Shown here piece after piece: positions 7,831-12,900 of a stretch of 34,443 nt of DNA. The position numbers were made by a program, and so were the translations under genes. A model generated the notes under the pieces. It was not told the origin of the DNA. It did no database searches and saw only the letters and a program-made list of their open reading frames with translations. The stretch's first letter is position 1; each line of letters opens with the position of its first letter. Source of the stretch: a virus; IMG/VR virus record IMGVR_UViG_3300042868_002043, positions 1 to 34,443 of that record; one strand, 5' to 3'.

Positions 7831-8043
7831 ATGAAACCATCGTTCAAGCATGATTGTGATAAGTGTAAGTTTGTCGGCAAAGTATTTCGAGCCCTTGATT
7901 TGTATGGCGAGAAAAAGGGTGTTGCAGATTTGTACTTGTCGTGCAATTATGTAAACGAAATTGGGGCTAAGTACATTTTGCGTTGTTCAAGCAAAGATTA
8001 CGATTACATCACGACAAGCAATTTAGACACTTGGATTGTATAA
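7831..8043 (+). CDS. Small CxxC protein (70 aa)
   Basis: I chose the ATG at 7831 because AAGGGG lies 6-11 bases upstream. An in-frame ATG inside the palindrome at 7807 would add MLDFKGNK and has no ribosome site. The protein begins MKPSFKHDCDKCKFVG, with a C-x2-C pair, and later shows LYLSCNY and KYILRCSSKDYDYIT. This resembles a recurrent family of small phage and plasmid proteins with 'HDCDKC.F.G...YDLY.C....I.RYG....Y.S' order, of unknown function, which probably bind zinc. It is followed after 10 bases by the next small gene. Confidence 0.75.
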   Translation: MKPSFKHDCDKCKFVGKVFRALDLYGEKKGVADLYLSCNYVNEIGAKYILRCSSKDYDYITTSNLDTWIV

Positions 8044-8053
8044 GGGGAAAATC

Positions 8054-8263
8054 ATGGAATTAAATTTGGAACAAAAACAAAACCTTCTAGAAGCATTACA
8101 CAATAAGGTAATGGGAGACATTCAACAATATGTTAGTGGGCTAACCACTTTGCCAGAGTTGGCAATTTCAATCGGCAATGTTGAACGGGTTTACACGCAA
8201 CGTATTGAATCCATGACGGGTTTACTTTGCCCCAATACTGGCTTACGTTTCCCGCACAACTAA
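8054..8263 (+). CDS. Small protein of unknown function (69 aa)
   Basis: The ATG at 8054 follows AAGGGGAAAATC, a good ribosome site; an upstream ATG at 8036 overlaps the previous gene and lacks one. The protein is mostly helical (LNLEQKQNLLEALHNKVMGDI) and ends GLLCPNTGLRFPHN. I do not recognise a family. It is the last gene before a strong terminator at 8282-8306, so it closes the first early transcript. Confidence 0.65.
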   Translation: MELNLEQKQNLLEALHNKVMGDIQQYVSGLTTLPELAISIGNVERVYTQRIESMTGLLCPNTGLRFPHN

Positions 8264-8281
8264 ACCTAATGTTACAAAACC

Positions 8282-8306
8282 CAGCCCGCTTTATGCGGGC
8301 TTTTTT
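8282..8306 (+). terminator. Rho-independent terminator
   Basis: AGCCCGC (8283-8289), loop TTTAT and GCGGGCT (8295-8301) are followed by a six-T run. It ends the first early transcript. The downstream bases TTTTTTGCGTCTGT nearly match those after the terminator at 17662-17684. Confidence 0.9.
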
Positions 8307-8316
8307 GCGTCTGTCT

Positions 8317-8330
8317 CTAACAAATGTTAG
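8317..8330 (+). repeat. 14-bp palindrome, exact copy
   Basis: Exact consensus 10 bases after the terminator T-run. No gene starts here, so this copy is not explained by start-codon function. Confidence 0.95.
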
Positions 8331-8370
8331 CGTACCACTAAGTTATTTTTCCCCGAAGTTTTTGTCGTGT

Positions 8371-8394
8371 ACCAGTTCTCTGTGCGGGGGTAGG
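8371..8394 (+). repeat. 24-bp direct repeat, copy 1
   Basis: The 24 bases beginning ACCAGTTCTCTGTGCG and ending GGGGTAGG recur exactly at 8432-8455, 61 bases later start to start. The G-rich end is shared. Confidence 0.9.
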
Positions 8395-8431
8395 GGCAGT
8401 GCTTAAAATTTAAGCGATGTTACAAAACTGC

Positions 8432-8455
8432 ACCAGTTCTCTGTGCGGGGGTAGG
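8432..8455 (+). repeat. 24-bp direct repeat, copy 2
   Basis: Exact second copy of the unit at 8371-8394. A TGTTAC half-site lies shortly before it and a palindrome copy shortly after. Confidence 0.9.
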
Positions 8456-8468
8456 ACTAAGCGCAGTT

Positions 8469-8482
8469 CTAACAAATGTTAT
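8469..8482 (+). repeat. 14-bp palindrome, one mismatch
   Basis: CTAACAAATGTTAT; only the last base departs from consensus. It lies in the noncoding region just before the densest group of TGTTAC half-sites. Confidence 0.85.
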
Positions 8483-8596
8483 GTTCCCATGTTGCAATGT
8501 TACGCCTAATGTTACGTTGCAATTCACGTAAGTTGTTGATTTTAAAGCAATGTTATATGTTACGTTTTTTTCGAAATGGGTGTGAGAGTCCGCAGG

Positions 8597-8609
8597 GACA
8601 AGACTTGTC
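8597..8609. repeat. Inverted repeat GACAAG-A-CTTGTC
   Basis: Perfect 6-bp arms around one base in the noncoding region. It may be an operator; a one-base loop makes it unlikely as an RNA hairpin. Confidence 0.45.
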
Positions 8610-8835
8610 GGAAAGTGCAAATCGAAGTACAATATATTCTAGGAAAGCCACACACACTATTATTGAAATTTTATAACTTTATAACATAACCCATTTTTTC
8701 GCTTCCAACCCCTTGATTCCATTGAGTTTTATAATGTTACATGTCAAAACTTCCGCACGTAACATTCCACAACATTGCCCCTAAAAACATAACACAGGAA
8801 CGTAACATTATCCCCGATTGCAATCGCCCAAACAC

Positions 8836-8864
8836 TTGACTTAAGTGTAACTTTGTGGTATAAT
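8836..8864 (+). promoter_or_regulatory. Strong sigma-70-type promoter with extended -10
   Basis: TTGACT (8836-8841), a 17-base spacer and a perfect TATAAT (8859-8864) preceded by TGG form an extended -10 promoter. It shares AAACACTTGAC and GTGGTATAAT with the promoter at 11061-11089. It would drive the small-gene operon starting at 8947. Confidence 0.85.
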
Positions 8865-8923
8865 TAAAGCATGGGTCGGGGATATTATTTTGTAACTTTA
8901 GGTTTGCCCCCGATCTTGCAAAC

Positions 8924-8937
8924 CTAACAAATGTTAG
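8924..8937 (+). repeat. 14-bp palindrome, exact copy
   Basis: Exact consensus in the leader of the 8947 gene, about 53 bases downstream of the proposed transcription start and directly upstream of the ribosome site AAAGG. Confidence 0.95.
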
Positions 8938-8946
8938 AAAGGTTAG

Positions 8947-9165
8947 ATGATGATTACAACCACAATCCGCGTGGGTCTGCGCACGTTGACCAACGGCACT
9001 AAGTTGTCGGTCTATCGTTGCTTGTTGGATGGCATGCAAGGTGTCGAAACTGACGAGCAAGCTATCGAGTATGTACGTACTCGAATCAATAACGATTGGG
9101 GTCTCAATCGTGGCATGTTGCTTAACTGCATCGACAACAACGACTACTCAATAGAAAGGGGCTAA
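8947..9165 (+). CDS. Small early protein of unknown function (72 aa)
   Basis: First gene of the second early operon. ATG codons at 8947 and 8950 are adjacent; either works with the AAAGG upstream. The protein MMITTTIRVGLRTLTNG continues through LLDGMQGVETDEQAIEYVRTRI, an alpha/beta pattern, and has no cysteine pairs or membrane segment. I do not recognise the family. Its TAA stop (9163-9165) is part of the next palindrome, and the following gene starts 3 bases later in the same frame. Confidence 0.65.
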   Translation: MMITTTIRVGLRTLTNGTKLSVYRCLLDGMQGVETDEQAIEYVRTRINNDWGLNRGMLLNCIDNNDYSIERG

Positions 9166-9175
9166 CAAATGTTAG
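9162..9175 (+). repeat. 14-bp palindrome spanning a stop/start junction
   Basis: Exact consensus. It contains the TAA stop of the 8947 gene and the ATG start of the 9169 gene. Confidence 0.95.
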
Positions 9176-9405
9176 AAACCAATCTTGACTGGAAACTATG
9201 TAGCGACTGCGAAGATGAAATATCAACCGAACGGCATCAAGCGTTCTGCATCTTCTGTGAACAAGACCGAGAGCGTAGTGCAGGTGAGGAACGTAGTTCT
9301 TGGTGCGTAGTCCAAGAGTATGGTAAGGGTAACTACCAACTTGTTACACCTGCGAGCGCACGTACAACGCTCAAACAGACTAATCAAAAAGAACTGAGGG
9401 GCTGA
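9169..9405 (+). CDS. Small zinc-ribbon-like protein (78 aa)
   Basis: The only methionine is the ATG inside the palindrome, preceded by AAAGGGG at good spacing, so here the palindrome ATG is clearly the start. The N-terminal half has two CxxC pairs, LCSDCEDE and AFCIFCEQD, about 17 residues apart, the layout of a DksA/TraR-like or other treble-clef zinc finger. The C-terminal half is basic and polar. Small DksA-like zinc proteins can bind RNA polymerase, but the match is limited to the cysteine spacing, so this is only a possibility. Confidence 0.75.
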   Translation: MLETNLDWKLCSDCEDEISTERHQAFCIFCEQDRERSAGEERSSWCVVQEYGKGNYQLVTPASARTTLKQTNQKELRG

Positions 9406-9408
9406 GCC

Positions 9409-9612
9409 ATGGTTAGACACACCTTTTATATTGAACACGAAGACGGAACAGTCCTTGAATGGACTGGCATGAGCTTCAAGAAAGCTAGGGACATGCTTGC
9501 CTATACGCATACACACAAACCCGAGGGCGCATGCCGATTCGGTTGGTACGAGGAAGCCCATCCTGTTATGGGCGAGGAACTAAATCTAACAAATGTTAGG
9601 GAGGCGCGATGA
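9409..9612 (+). CDS. Small protein of unknown function (67 aa)
   Basis: The ATG at 9409 follows GAGGGG, 3 bases after the previous stop. The sequence MVRHTFYIEHEDGTVLEWTG suggests a beta-hairpin, followed by a helix (SFKKARDMLAY). The C-terminus reads ELNLTNVREAR: the LTNVR part is the palindrome read in frame, so the operator-like sequence is written into the protein tail. It overlaps the next gene by 4 bases. Confidence 0.65.
   Translation: MVRHTFYIEHEDGTVLEWTGMSFKKARDMLAYTHTHKPEGACRFGWYEEAHPVMGEELNLTNVREAR
9586..9599 (+). repeat. 14-bp palindrome, exact, merged with a ribosome site
   Basis: Exact consensus whose right arm runs into GGGAGG, the ribosome site of the gene at 9609. It encodes LTNV at the end of the preceding protein. 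Confidence 0.95.
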
Positions 9613-9782
9613 AATATTACCCAATGGTTTGGATACTGTGGTGCAACGACAAAGGTGAGCAAGGCGTTCACATTGAAGAGTTGTTTGCCCACAAGATTGA
9701 TGCCGAGGCTTACATGCGAGCGTGTGAGATAGAAGATAAACAGAGCCATTACTGGATACAAGAAAAGAAGGTGGTGCAATGA
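9609..9782 (+). CDS. Small protein of unknown function (57 aa)
   Basis: The ATG at 9609 follows GGGAGGCG at ideal spacing and overlaps the previous stop. The peptide starts MKYYPMVWILWCNDKGEQG and includes an aromatic N-terminal strand, HIEELFAHKIDAEAYMRACE (helix) and ends EKKVVQ. The pattern, a short strand followed by 'F....DAEAYM', resembles small phage proteins that align a query strand with a helix, but I know no function. It overlaps the next gene by 4 bases (ATGA). Confidence 0.7.
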   Translation: MKYYPMVWILWCNDKGEQGVHIEELFAHKIDAEAYMRACEIEDKQSHYWIQEKKVVQ

Positions 9783-9943
9783 GACCAAGACACGTGAAGG
9801 TGGACAAGTTGTCCAAGCGAGTGAGTCAGACCGACTACTTACAAATGTTAGGAGAGGCGATGAAGTTCGCACGAGTGGAGGAGAGCAAGCCTGTACTCAA
9901 TACCAAAGAGTTGCCCATACACACAAAGCGGGAGGTCAAATGA
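9779..9943 (+). CDS. Small basic protein of unknown function (54 aa)
   Basis: The ATG overlaps the previous stop (ATGA) and follows GAAGGTGG. The protein MRPRHVKVDKLSKRVSQ is strongly basic, consistent with nucleic-acid binding. A palindrome variant lies inside it (9838-9851) and encodes the YLQMLG region. A second in-frame ATG at 9845 within that copy could give a 32-residue product. It ends overlapping the next gene (ATGA at 9940-9943). Confidence 0.55.
   Translation: MRPRHVKVDKLSKRVSQTDYLQMLGEAMKFARVEESKPVLNTKELPIHTKREVK
9838..9851 (+). repeat. 14-bp palindrome variant inside a gene
   Basis: CTTACAAATGTTAG, with one mismatch at the third base, the only copy with a change inside the core. 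It lies mid-gene with an in-frame ATG and GGAGAGGCG just after it. Confidence 0.7.
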
Positions 9944-10119
9944 CTGATGCAGAAAAGATTGAACTGTTGAATGAGGCGTTGAACAACCTCACGCAGTCTG
10001 CCTATGAATACATTAAAGATAAATCATCTTTCACAGTGGAAACACTGACCCTTGATATTGATAACGCCAATGCGGTATTGAAACAGATACCCCCTAAATC
10101 TTGGAACTTGGGAGGCTAA
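9940..10119 (+). CDS. Small acidic helical protein (59 aa)
   Basis: The ATG overlaps the previous stop and follows GGGAGG. The protein MTDAEKIELLNEALNNLTQ is helical, continues with SAYEYIKDKSSFTVETLTLD and ends SWNLGG, where the GGGAGG encoding the last residues is also the ribosome site of the next gene. No family recognised. Its TAA stop is part of the palindrome at 10116-10129. Confidence 0.65.
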   Translation: MTDAEKIELLNEALNNLTQSAYEYIKDKSSFTVETLTLDIDNANAVLKQIPPKSWNLGG

Positions 10120-10129
10120 CAAATGTTAA
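10116..10129 (+). repeat. 14-bp palindrome spanning a stop/start junction
   Basis: CTAACAAATGTTAA, last base changed. Contains the TAA of the upstream gene and the ATG of the 29-residue gene. Confidence 0.85.
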
Positions 10130-10212
10130 CTAAATGGGAGAAGCTAGAACGTGTGGTGATACTGCTCGCCTGTATTGTCCTAGCCCTTGATTTACTTTAT
10201 TGGAGACCTTAA
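10123..10212 (+). CDS. Tiny single-span membrane peptide (29 aa)
   Basis: The ATG lies in the palindrome and has GGGAGG upstream. The peptide starts MLTKWEKLER and continues with VVILLACIVLALDLLYW, one hydrophobic span of about 17 residues after a charged N-terminus, which predicts N-in topology, and ends RP. Size and form suit a small inner-membrane effector, but it lies among early genes rather than in a lysis module, so calling it a holin is not justified. It is bounded on both sides by palindrome copies in the same stop-CAA-ATG arrangement. Confidence 0.55.
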   Translation: MLTKWEKLERVVILLACIVLALDLLYWRP

Positions 10213-10222
10213 CAAATGTTAG
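10209..10222 (+). repeat. 14-bp palindrome spanning a stop/start junction
   Basis: TTAACAAATGTTAG, first base changed. Contains the TAA of the membrane peptide gene and the ATG at 10216. Confidence 0.85.
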
Positions 10223-10695
10223 AAGCAAGCATGAAAATGAAACTGTTCTACCCCATACGACCATGGGAGAACGAGCCCGACCATGCGGAGTGGGTACAGG
10301 AAGTTAGTGGGTACAAGTGCCGTATATCTAGGATGGAAGGGTCAGGTGCGCTATGTGGTTACGTGGGTATACCCAAAGACAATGTGTTCTGGGGCGTGAT
10401 CTATGACGAGGGTAACGAAGAACTTGATGCCATAGCTGACGATGTGCATGGTGGGTTCACCTATACGGAGGAAGGCGATGATGGGTATTGGTACTTTGGG
10501 TTCGACACAACCCATGCCAATGACTTTGCACCTAAGTTGGTAGAGCTACTGATTGAGTTCGGTCGCAAGGACTTGCCGTTCACCGACTGCATGAACTACA
10601 AGACATGGGAGTTTGTCGAAGATCAAATCTTTTGGTTGGGCAAACGACTGTGGCAATACAACGAATACCACAAGAATGGGTGCAGAAATGTATGA
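10216..10695 (+). CDS. Conserved phage protein, HGGxTY / FGFD family (159 aa)
   Basis: The palindrome ATG (MLEASMKMKLF) follows TGGAGA; an internal ATG at 10231 is a possible alternative. The middle is diagnostic of a family I have seen in phages and prophages: CGYVGIPKDN, then DDVHGGFTYTEEG and YWYFGFDTTHANDFAP, with a helical C-terminus. The conserved His, Gly and Asp residues look like an active or metal-binding site, but no function is established to my knowledge. The aromatic and acidic richness suits a soluble enzyme-like domain. The end overlaps the next gene. Confidence 0.75.
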   Translation: MLEASMKMKLFYPIRPWENEPDHAEWVQEVSGYKCRISRMEGSGALCGYVGIPKDNVFWGVIYDEGNEELDAIADDVHGGFTYTEEGDDGYWYFGFDTTHANDFAPKLVELLIEFGRKDLPFTDCMNYKTWEFVEDQIFWLGKRLWQYNEYHKNGCRNV

Positions 10696-10900
10696 GCCGT
10701 ACTACCTTTGCCGACTACCAAGGACAGGCGTTGTGATTCTGTTGAAGGAAGGCGATTACAAATACTTGCGTAACCACGAGCGTACGTTGCGCGTGCCTGA
10801 CCCCGATGCGGAAGCAATTCTTTTAACAAAGGGGCGCAAGCATGAGGTGGTTGCGTATTACAACTTAATCAATGGAGGGAATCTAACAAATGTTAGCTAG
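10688..10900 (+). CDS. Small protein of unknown function (70 aa)
   Basis: I prefer ATG 10688 (MYEPYYLCRLPRTG), which overlaps the preceding stop; a longer frame from 10613 would lie inside the previous gene. The protein has YYLCRLPRTGVVILLKEGDYKY, probably a beta-hairpin, then EAILLTKGRKHEVVAYY. It ends GGNLTNVS, where LTNVS is the in-frame palindrome. The last codons GGAGGG also serve as the ribosome site of the next gene. No family recognised. Confidence 0.6.
   Translation: MYEPYYLCRLPRTGVVILLKEGDYKYLRNHERTLRVPDPDAEAILLTKGRKHEVVAYYNLINGGNLTNVS
10883..10896 (+). repeat. 14-bp palindrome, exact, at a gene overlap
   Basis: Exact consensus; encodes the tail of the upstream protein and supplies the ATG (10890) of the next gene. 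Confidence 0.95.
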
Positions 10901-11051
10901 ATACTACGTGACAGGGTGGAGTGGGAGGTTCGGCATGTGGATTGCCGAGAGCCTCGAAGCTAGGAACATGACAGTGGCGAAGGAAAGGTTCACGACCAAG
11001 TACCCGACACTAAAGACTATCAAGGCATACAAACTAAGGGGGGAAGCATAG
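10890..11051 (+). CDS. Small basic protein of unknown function (53 aa)
   Basis: The palindrome ATG is preceded by GGAGGG at good spacing and overlaps the end of the previous gene. The peptide MLARYYVTGWSGRFGMW is aromatic, followed by a helix with LEARNMTVAKERF and a basic C-terminus (KTIKAYKLRGEA). The layout 'strand, W/F, then MT..A...F..KYP' resembles other small phage proteins that I cannot name. It is the last gene before the promoter at 11061. Confidence 0.6.
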   Translation: MLARYYVTGWSGRFGMWIAESLEARNMTVAKERFTTKYPTLKTIKAYKLRGEA

Positions 11052-11060
11052 GCAAAACAC

Positions 11061-11089
11061 TTGACATACCCATTAAAATGTGGTATAAT
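11061..11089 (+). promoter_or_regulatory. Strong sigma-70-type promoter before the AAA+ cassette
   Basis: TTGACA (11061-11066), a 17-base spacer and TATAAT (11084-11089) with TGG before the -10. It is near identical in design to the promoter at 8836. It lies in the 165-base gap before the AAA+ ATPase gene, which otherwise holds only a leader and one palindrome. Confidence 0.88.
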
Positions 11090-11173
11090 ATAAGTTACTT
11101 TGGATAATAATGTCCATAGTAGCGTAGGTGTAGATGTTAAAAAAGTGCAGAGTTAATTTGCAAACGTCAACAC

Positions 11174-11187
11174 TTAACAAATGTTAG
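11174..11187 (+). repeat. 14-bp palindrome in the AAA+ gene leader
   Basis: TTAACAAATGTTAG, first base changed. Its ATG at 11181 is in frame with the AAA+ gene but has no ribosome site. Confidence 0.85.
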
Positions 11188-11216
11188 AAATCATTAGCGT
11201 AATCAGAAAGACCATC

Positions 11217-12281
11217 ATGGCAGAAATCAATTTCGGTAAATCAATTACCCTCAAGCAAGCGGCAAACCTTATCCGCACAAACCCAACGACTCGGTTCTTG
11301 TTACAAGGCGAGCCCGGGATTGGGAAGTCCTCCCTACTAGAGAATATCGCCGACTCCCTCGGCTTTGAGTATGCCTATATTGACGTACCCAATATGGACT
11401 TGGGTGACATCGCAATGCCTGTGATCGACCACGACTCCAAGACCACACGCTACTACCCCAATGCACGTTTTCGTATTCATGAGAACAAGCCATTGGTCAT
11501 CATGCTCGATGAGTTCACGAAGGGTGCTGACCCTGTGAAGAACATGCTTCACCCTATGCTTGAGAAGGCAAACCCACGACTCGGTGACATTCCCCTCACC
11601 GCCAATACCATAGTATTCTTGACGGGTAATCTAACGACCGATGGCGTGGGCGACTCCCTCAAAGCGCATAGCCGTAACCGACTTGTGCCGGTGACAATTT
11701 GCAAACCCGATGCCGAGCAGTGGATTGAGTGGGCTATTGGTAAGGGACTCGAGCCCGAGGTGATTGCATGGGTGAATCGTTTCCCTCACGTACTCGCAAG
11801 CTATACCGATGCGGCACAAGGTGACAACCCATACATCTACAACCCACGCAAAGCTCAGCATGCGTTCGTATCCCCACGCTCATTGGAGACAGCATCGAAC
11901 ATTGTCCGGACTCGCAAAGAGAACGACCCTGATTCGGTGATTGCCGCTTTGACTGGTGCGATTGGTGAATCGGGTGCGCGTGATATGCAAGCGTACATTG
12001 AGTTCTCAGATCAATTACCTACATGGGAAGCCACGATCAAAGAACCAAAGACTACGACTGTACCCACAAGTCCGGGCGCATGTGCCATTGTGGTGTTCGG
12101 TGCTATCTCTCGGATTACGAAAGACACCATTAGTCCGTTCATGGATTACTTGTCTCGATTCGATGCCGAGTGGCAAGCCGTGTTCGCTATCAACATTGCC
12201 AAGAACCCTGCGAAGCAGAGTATCGCTTTCTCAAGCAGTGCGTTCAAGGACTGGGTCGTTAAGAACCAAGACCTACTCTAA
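11217..12281 (+). CDS. MoxR-like AAA+ ATPase
   Basis: The 354-residue protein has Walker A GEPGIGKSS (about 31-39), a Walker B of LVIMLDEFTK form (about 92-101), sensor-1-like IVFLTGN and an arginine-finger region SRNRLVPV. This is the MoxR/CbbQ layout of AAA+ machines that work with von Willebrand A partners to remodel or activate other proteins. The partner is probably the VWA gene at 12894. I start at ATG 11217 (MAEINFGKS); the palindrome ATG at 11181 would add MLEIISVIRKTI and lacks a ribosome site, though 11217 itself has only a weak one. A dedicated promoter lies at 11061-11089. The TAA stop is inside the next palindrome. Confidence 0.88.
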   Translation: MAEINFGKSITLKQAANLIRTNPTTRFLLQGEPGIGKSSLLENIADSLGFEYAYIDVPNMDLGDIAMPVIDHDSKTTRYYPNARFRIHENKPLVIMLDEFTKGADPVKNMLHPMLEKANPRLGDIPLTANTIVFLTGNLTTDGVGDSLKAHSRNRLVPVTICKPDAEQWIEWAIGKGLEPEVIAWVNRFPHVLASYTDAAQGDNPYIYNPRKAQHAFVSPRSLETASNIVRTRKENDPDSVIAALTGAIGESGARDMQAYIEFSDQLPTWEATIKEPKTTTVPTSPGACAIVVFGAISRITKDTISPFMDYLSRFDAEWQAVFAINIAKNPAKQSIAFSSSAFKDWVVKNQDLL

Positions 12282-12291
12282 CAAATGTTAG
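12278..12291 (+). repeat. 14-bp palindrome spanning a stop/start junction
   Basis: Exact consensus including the AAA+ stop codon. Its ATG (12285) opens the next frame. Confidence 0.95.
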
Positions 12292-12302
12292 GAATGAACG
12301 GC

Positions 12303-12512
12303 ATGACTGCAACCGACTTCAAGAGGTACATCGTCAGGTGGGTAACTGACCATATAAAGAATGAAAGCGGTACTGCTCAGATACAGGTACTCGGGTACTG
12401 TGTATACGACACGAAAGAGTGCAAGACTTTGTTTGAACACAAGGACAAGCAAGTGTGTGAAAAGGTATTAACAATGGTATTGGAAGGAGTAGATCATGGG
12501 ATACAGAAGTGA
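12303..12512 (+). CDS. Small protein of unknown function (69 aa)
   Basis: Three in-frame ATGs compete (12285 in the palindrome, 12294 and 12303). Only 12303 has a purine-rich TTAGGAA at a usable distance, so I prefer it. The protein MTATDFKRYIVRWVTDHI is helical at first and then IQVLGYCVYDTKEC. It resembles no family I know. It overlaps the next gene by 17 bases and sits between the ATPase and VWA genes, so it may be co-translated with the cassette without being part of it. Confidence 0.55.
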   Translation: MTATDFKRYIVRWVTDHIKNESGTAQIQVLGYCVYDTKECKTLFEHKDKQVCEKVLTMVLEGVDHGIQK

Positions 12513-12876
12513 TGTGATGGCGGTGTTCTACACCTACGACCCTAACGAGTACCCCGCAATGAAGCTATTCATTGACGAGAACGTGCCTGAGTTCTTCAGG
12601 GGTGACGAGTACATGCGGTTGTTTAGTGGTGGTATGCCTAGACACGTACAGGGTATTAAGTTCACCATGAATGGCATGAAGTGGTATCCGTCATTCCCCG
12701 AGGTAAAGGGTTTTGAAGATGCCATTAGCAAGTTTGAGAAGCTCAGCGATGGTGGGGACAAATGGTTGTGGGAGTTCGTGCGTCTAGGAGAGGAGGTGGA
12801 AGACGTAGAGGAAAGATGTTGTGCGGAATCCGAGGGTTTCCTGTATGTGAATAGAAGTATTGAGTGTGATTTTTAA
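12496..12876 (+). CDS. MGYRSDV-family phage protein (126 aa)
   Basis: The protein opens MGYRSDVMAVFYTYD, a signature of a widespread small phage protein family of unknown function. It then has YPAMKLFIDENVPEFF, GIKFTMNGMKWYPSFPEV and KWLWEFVRLGEEVEDVEER. The mix of aromatic residues and an acidic C-terminal part is typical for that family. The ATG at 12496 follows GGAGTAGATC and lies inside the end of the previous gene. It is interposed between the two main genes of the AAA+/VWA cassette. Confidence 0.75.
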   Translation: MGYRSDVMAVFYTYDPNEYPAMKLFIDENVPEFFRGDEYMRLFSGGMPRHVQGIKFTMNGMKWYPSFPEVKGFEDAISKFEKLSDGGDKWLWEFVRLGEEVEDVEERCCAESEGFLYVNRSIECDF

Positions 12877-12886
12877 ACAACGAAAG

Positions 12887-12900
12887 GTAACAAATGTTAG
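12887..12900 (+). repeat. 14-bp palindrome at the VWA gene start
   Basis: GTAACAAATGTTAG, first base changed. Supplies the start ATG at 12894, preceded by AAAGG. Confidence 0.85.

Larger units (their letters stand above)
8264..8946. other. Long noncoding region, candidate origin or master control region
   Basis: This 683-base stretch has no convincing gene. It contains a terminator, two copies of the 14-bp palindrome plus a third just before the next gene, a 24-bp direct repeat, and a dense set of palindrome-like half-sites. TGTTAC or TGTTAT lies at 8270, 8418, 8498, 8510, 8551, 8558 and 8735, and the complementary GTAACA or ATAACA at 8681, 8759, 8789 and 8802. An A/T-rich patch lies at 8655-8700 and a strong promoter at 8836-8864. 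Iteron-like repeats beside A/T-rich DNA suit a replication origin or a multi-operator switch. Neither is proven here. Confidence 0.5.

Noticed and set aside
8580-8640. RNase P- or intron-like RNA around GAGAGTCCGCAGGGAC
   Set aside because: Only a short inverted repeat could be matched; no conserved core of either RNA class is present.
8476-8676. 66-residue frame in the noncoding region
   Set aside because: No ribosome site, odd composition, and it overlaps the half-site cluster; probably chance.
10123-10212. Holin call for the 29-residue membrane peptide
   Set aside because: Only one span, early-gene location and no lysis genes nearby.
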